Assembly: GCA_016719165.1 (NCBI GenBank)
Contig: JADKAJ010000002.1
Coordinates: forward strand, 372,001-436,000
Direction of reading: 5' to 3'
From: Chitinophagaceae bacterium
Lineage (GTDB): Bacteria > Bacteroidota > Bacteroidia > Chitinophagales > Chitinophagaceae
DNA: 64,000 nucleotides
Position 1 is the stretch's first letter; every line of letters begins with the position of its first letter. A program made the position numbers and the translations under genes. The notes below the pieces were generated by a model. It did not search any database. It saw nothing but the letters and a program-made list of their open reading frames with translations, and was not told the DNA's origin. Shown in pieces: positions 62,163 to 64,000 of the stretch.

Positions 62163-64000
62163 ATAGCTTCAATTTGTTTGTTACTTAATTCCACACGAAA
62201 TGCCTGTAGCTTTCCGTTGGTTATTACTACCCGGGCAGTCATCTTTTGTTGGAGTTTATTACCCAGTTGCTGGTCGGCCCGGCTTTCCAGCACAATGGTT
62301 CCGCCTCCCATCATATTATCATCCTGTTTTACATGGCTGGTATATTTCATCTTCATAAACAAATAAAAAGGAGCCAGCAGATCTTGTATCCATTTCAAAG
62401 GATGCCTGCCGAATATATTTTGCGGATACGTATCAGTGATTGTTATTTTTTTATCAGTGCTCAGCACTACTTTGTAAGCAGCTTTGTAAAAATGATACAG
62501 CAATGAGCGGTGATTGCCAAAATAATTGGTGAAATAGAACATCGTACCGTTATTGATAAAATAGGCATAGGCATGCTGCTGTCTGCAATAGAAATACGTT
62601 TCATTAAACGCACTCACCATTACTTCCCATTCTTCCTCCTTATAGCCTTGCGCTGTTACTTTCAGTATAAAACCGGGCGGAAATTCAAATGCCTGTTGTA
62701 ACTGCATATTGGGAACTATATTACTGATGGTATCACTTTCCTGCGGAACAGTATACGTTTTCAAAGCAGTATTACCACCCTCATGCTGCAAAAAATAAGC
62801 AAGCGGGTAGGCTATTGTTTTGGAATCAAAATATGGTGTGGCCTGTACCTGGAAATGCAGGTGAGGTTCAGGAGAACGGCCGGAATTGCCGCAGGCAGCT
62901 ACGATATCTCCTTTTTTTATATAAGCCCCTTTGGCCACTTTAAAAGAACCCTTCTTTAAATGTGATAGCTTCGAATAGAGCCCTTCTGCATGTTTAATGA
63001 CAATAGTATTGCCCCAGTTTTGCAGTACATTATTTTCACCAACAGGATTATCATCTACGTAGTCGATTATTTCTTCCACTATTCCGTCGGCCGGACTTAA
63101 TACCGGTTTATTATAACAATAGAATTGCTCCGGCAAACTGCCTGAACCCTGGTAAGTTTTCTTTTCTTTATCCGCTATTACAAAATCAAGTGCTTTGCCC
63201 CAGTCGCCTTTATGTGTGATACTGCCATTATAACCCTGGCTCACTGTCCATTCACCCATAAAAGGAAGGGAGAGATGATAGTAATAAAAACTATTCAACA
63301 CTCTTTCTTTATTATTGGAATACCGGTACAGGTTTTCTTCCGGGCTGTAGTATTGAATGGGTGTCAGTACCATTTTACCGCCTGTCCTTCTTAATTGCAG
63401 GACATATAGAAAAAGAATGACGGTGATACAAAAAGGCAACGAGAAAACAGGTAATCCCCAGGTGTAGGTGATCTTCCAAAGCGCAATTACTAGTATGTAA
63501 GAAATGGGCACCGTGATCAGTGACCAGAAAAAAGAACGGACGGATGGAATGATATAAAACCCGCCAAGTGCCACTGATACCAGCATGAAGTTGGTACCGA
63601 GGTTATAATAGTTAACACTGCCGGCATAACCATCCATCAACTGGATAAATACAATAGCAATAGCATACCCGGCGATCATCAGCGTTAACGCAATACGGGA
63701 AAAAAAGAGCAGCGCTATAGTAAGCACTATACCTGCTGCAATGTTACTTTGAAATAAAATGGCACTCAATGACCGTAAGTAACCCGTTACCACATCGGGA
63801 AGCGACAGGTTTTCAAACCATTGAACCAACCTGATCAGATCCGTACCCCCGGTGGCATACATTTCATTCAACCAGTAAATATTTCGCTGCGTAAGACCAA
63901 TTACGGCAAATTCCCTGGATGAAAGAATAACAACCCACAGTGTAAAAATAAATGCCAGTGATAAAGCCGGAAGATTGCTTTTCCCGAGCTTAGCAATAAA
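62150..64000 (-). CDS. Urea transporter fused to an M23 (LytM) peptidase, N-terminus beyond the window
   Basis: The frame stays open to the end of the window with no convincing start. A TTG at 63871 is internal, since the 43 codons before it continue a membrane protein (SNLPALSLAFIFTLWVV). The N-terminal part is a urea transporter of the UT family; the second half of its twofold repeat is visible (SLPFCITVILFLYVL), the first half only in part. A LytM/M23 domain follows, with metal-site motifs HKGDWGKALDF and PHLHFQVQ and a gene-specific C-terminus of about 180 residues. M23 enzymes cut peptidoglycan cross-bridges. The fusion order is membrane transporter then periplasmic peptidase. It is the first visible gene of the minus-strand operon. 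Confidence 0.9.
   Translation of the reverse strand, partial: FIAKLGKSNLPALSLAFIFTLWVVILSSREFAVIGLTQRNIYWLNEMYATGGTDLIRLVQWFENLSLPDVVTGYLRSLSAILFQSNIAAGIVLTIALLFFSRIALTLMIAGYAIAIVFIQLMDGYAGSVNYYNLGTNFMLVSVALGGFYIIPSVRSFFWSLITVPISYILVIALWKITYTWGLPVFSLPFCITVILFLYVLQLRRTGGKMVLTPIQYYSPEENLYRYSNNKERVLNSFYYYHLSLPFMGEWTVSQGYNGSITHKGDWGKALDFVIADKEKKTYQGSGSLPEQFYCYNKPVLSPADGIVEEIIDYVDDNPVGENNVLQNWGNTIVIKHAEGLYSKLSHLKKGSFKVAKGAYIKKGDIVAACGNSGRSPEPHLHFQVQATPYFDSKTIAYPLAYFLQHEGGNTALKTYTVPQESDTISNIVPNMQLQQAFEFPPGFILKVTAQGYKEEEWEVMVSAFNETYFYCRQQHAYAYFINNGTMFYFTNYFGNHRSLLYHFYKAAYKVVLSTDKKITITDTYPQNIFGRHPLKWIQDLLAPFYLFMKMKYTSHVKQDDNMMGGGTIVLESRADQQLGNKLQQKMTARVVITNGKLQAFRVELSNKQIEAICGN

Noticed and set aside
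63869..63871. TTG at 63871 as start of the urea transporter fusion
   Set aside because: The frame upstream is open and continues the transporter's membrane sequence to the window edge, so the gene is cut by the window.

Overview
The window reads as chromosomal DNA of a Bacteroidota member, most likely the Chitinophagaceae or a close relative. The grounds are an AT-rich genome with almost no Shine-Dalgarno sequences, lipoproteins and secreted proteins with short signal peptides ending in AQ, a Reg_prop/Y_Y_Y periplasmic sensor kinase, TPR-type sensor kinases, a fused E1 alpha/beta dehydrogenase, an M16 protease pair and MqnC of the futalosine menaquinone route. This placement is an inference from family content. 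No rRNA, tRNA or CRISPR array was seen.

Bases 1-30646 are a signalling island. Seven histidine kinases (134, 6046, 10284, 12359, 15335, 24630, 25672) and the 3' remnant of an eighth (15157) carry almost the same catalytic core behind four kinds of front end: NTF2-like plus arrays of about 188-residue GAF-like modules, periplasmic TPR plus one membrane segment, Reg_prop propeller plus Y_Y_Y, and no sensor at all. The sensorless kinase follows three stand-alone FIST-domain sensors. Two receiver proteins close the series, one fused to a class III adenylate cyclase, followed by an HD-YitT fusion. A second cyclase fused to TolB-like and TPR regions lies at 30848. The likely theme is many inputs converging on phosphotransfer and cyclic nucleotide output. 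A REP-associated transposase with a palindrome cluster sits in the middle (14379-15136).

Bases 33111-46200 hold mostly exported hydrolases and transporters: an N-acyl-D-amino-acid deacylase, three beta-lactamase-fold serine hydrolases and the 3' remnant of another, an S9 peptidase, an ABC exporter, a DUF418 membrane protein and two unknown exported proteins. Bases 46328-54876 hold housekeeping genes: E1 dehydrogenase, two M16 peptidases, an aspartic protease with PDZ, mqnC and a DUF3817 protein. A perfect 55-bp inverted repeat (50397-50451 and 54383-54437) brackets one M16 gene, the protease and mqnC.

Bases about 55087-58100 differ in kind: three AT-rich unknown genes, separated by long non-coding imperfect palindromic spacers. 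The sequence just 5' of each gene is complementary to the sequence just 3' of the same gene, and differs from gene to gene. This is the layout of integron-type gene cassettes with attC-like sites, although no integrase is in view. It is the best candidate here for an undescribed mobile system. The middle cassette gene carries a frameshift.

Bases 58376-64000 return to ordinary genes: DoxX-like, a double DUF1801 protein and a double SRPBCC protein on the plus strand, then on the minus strand an overlapping operon of a urea transporter fused to an M23 peptidase (cut by the window end), a TPR/outer-membrane-barrel protein and a TPR protein.
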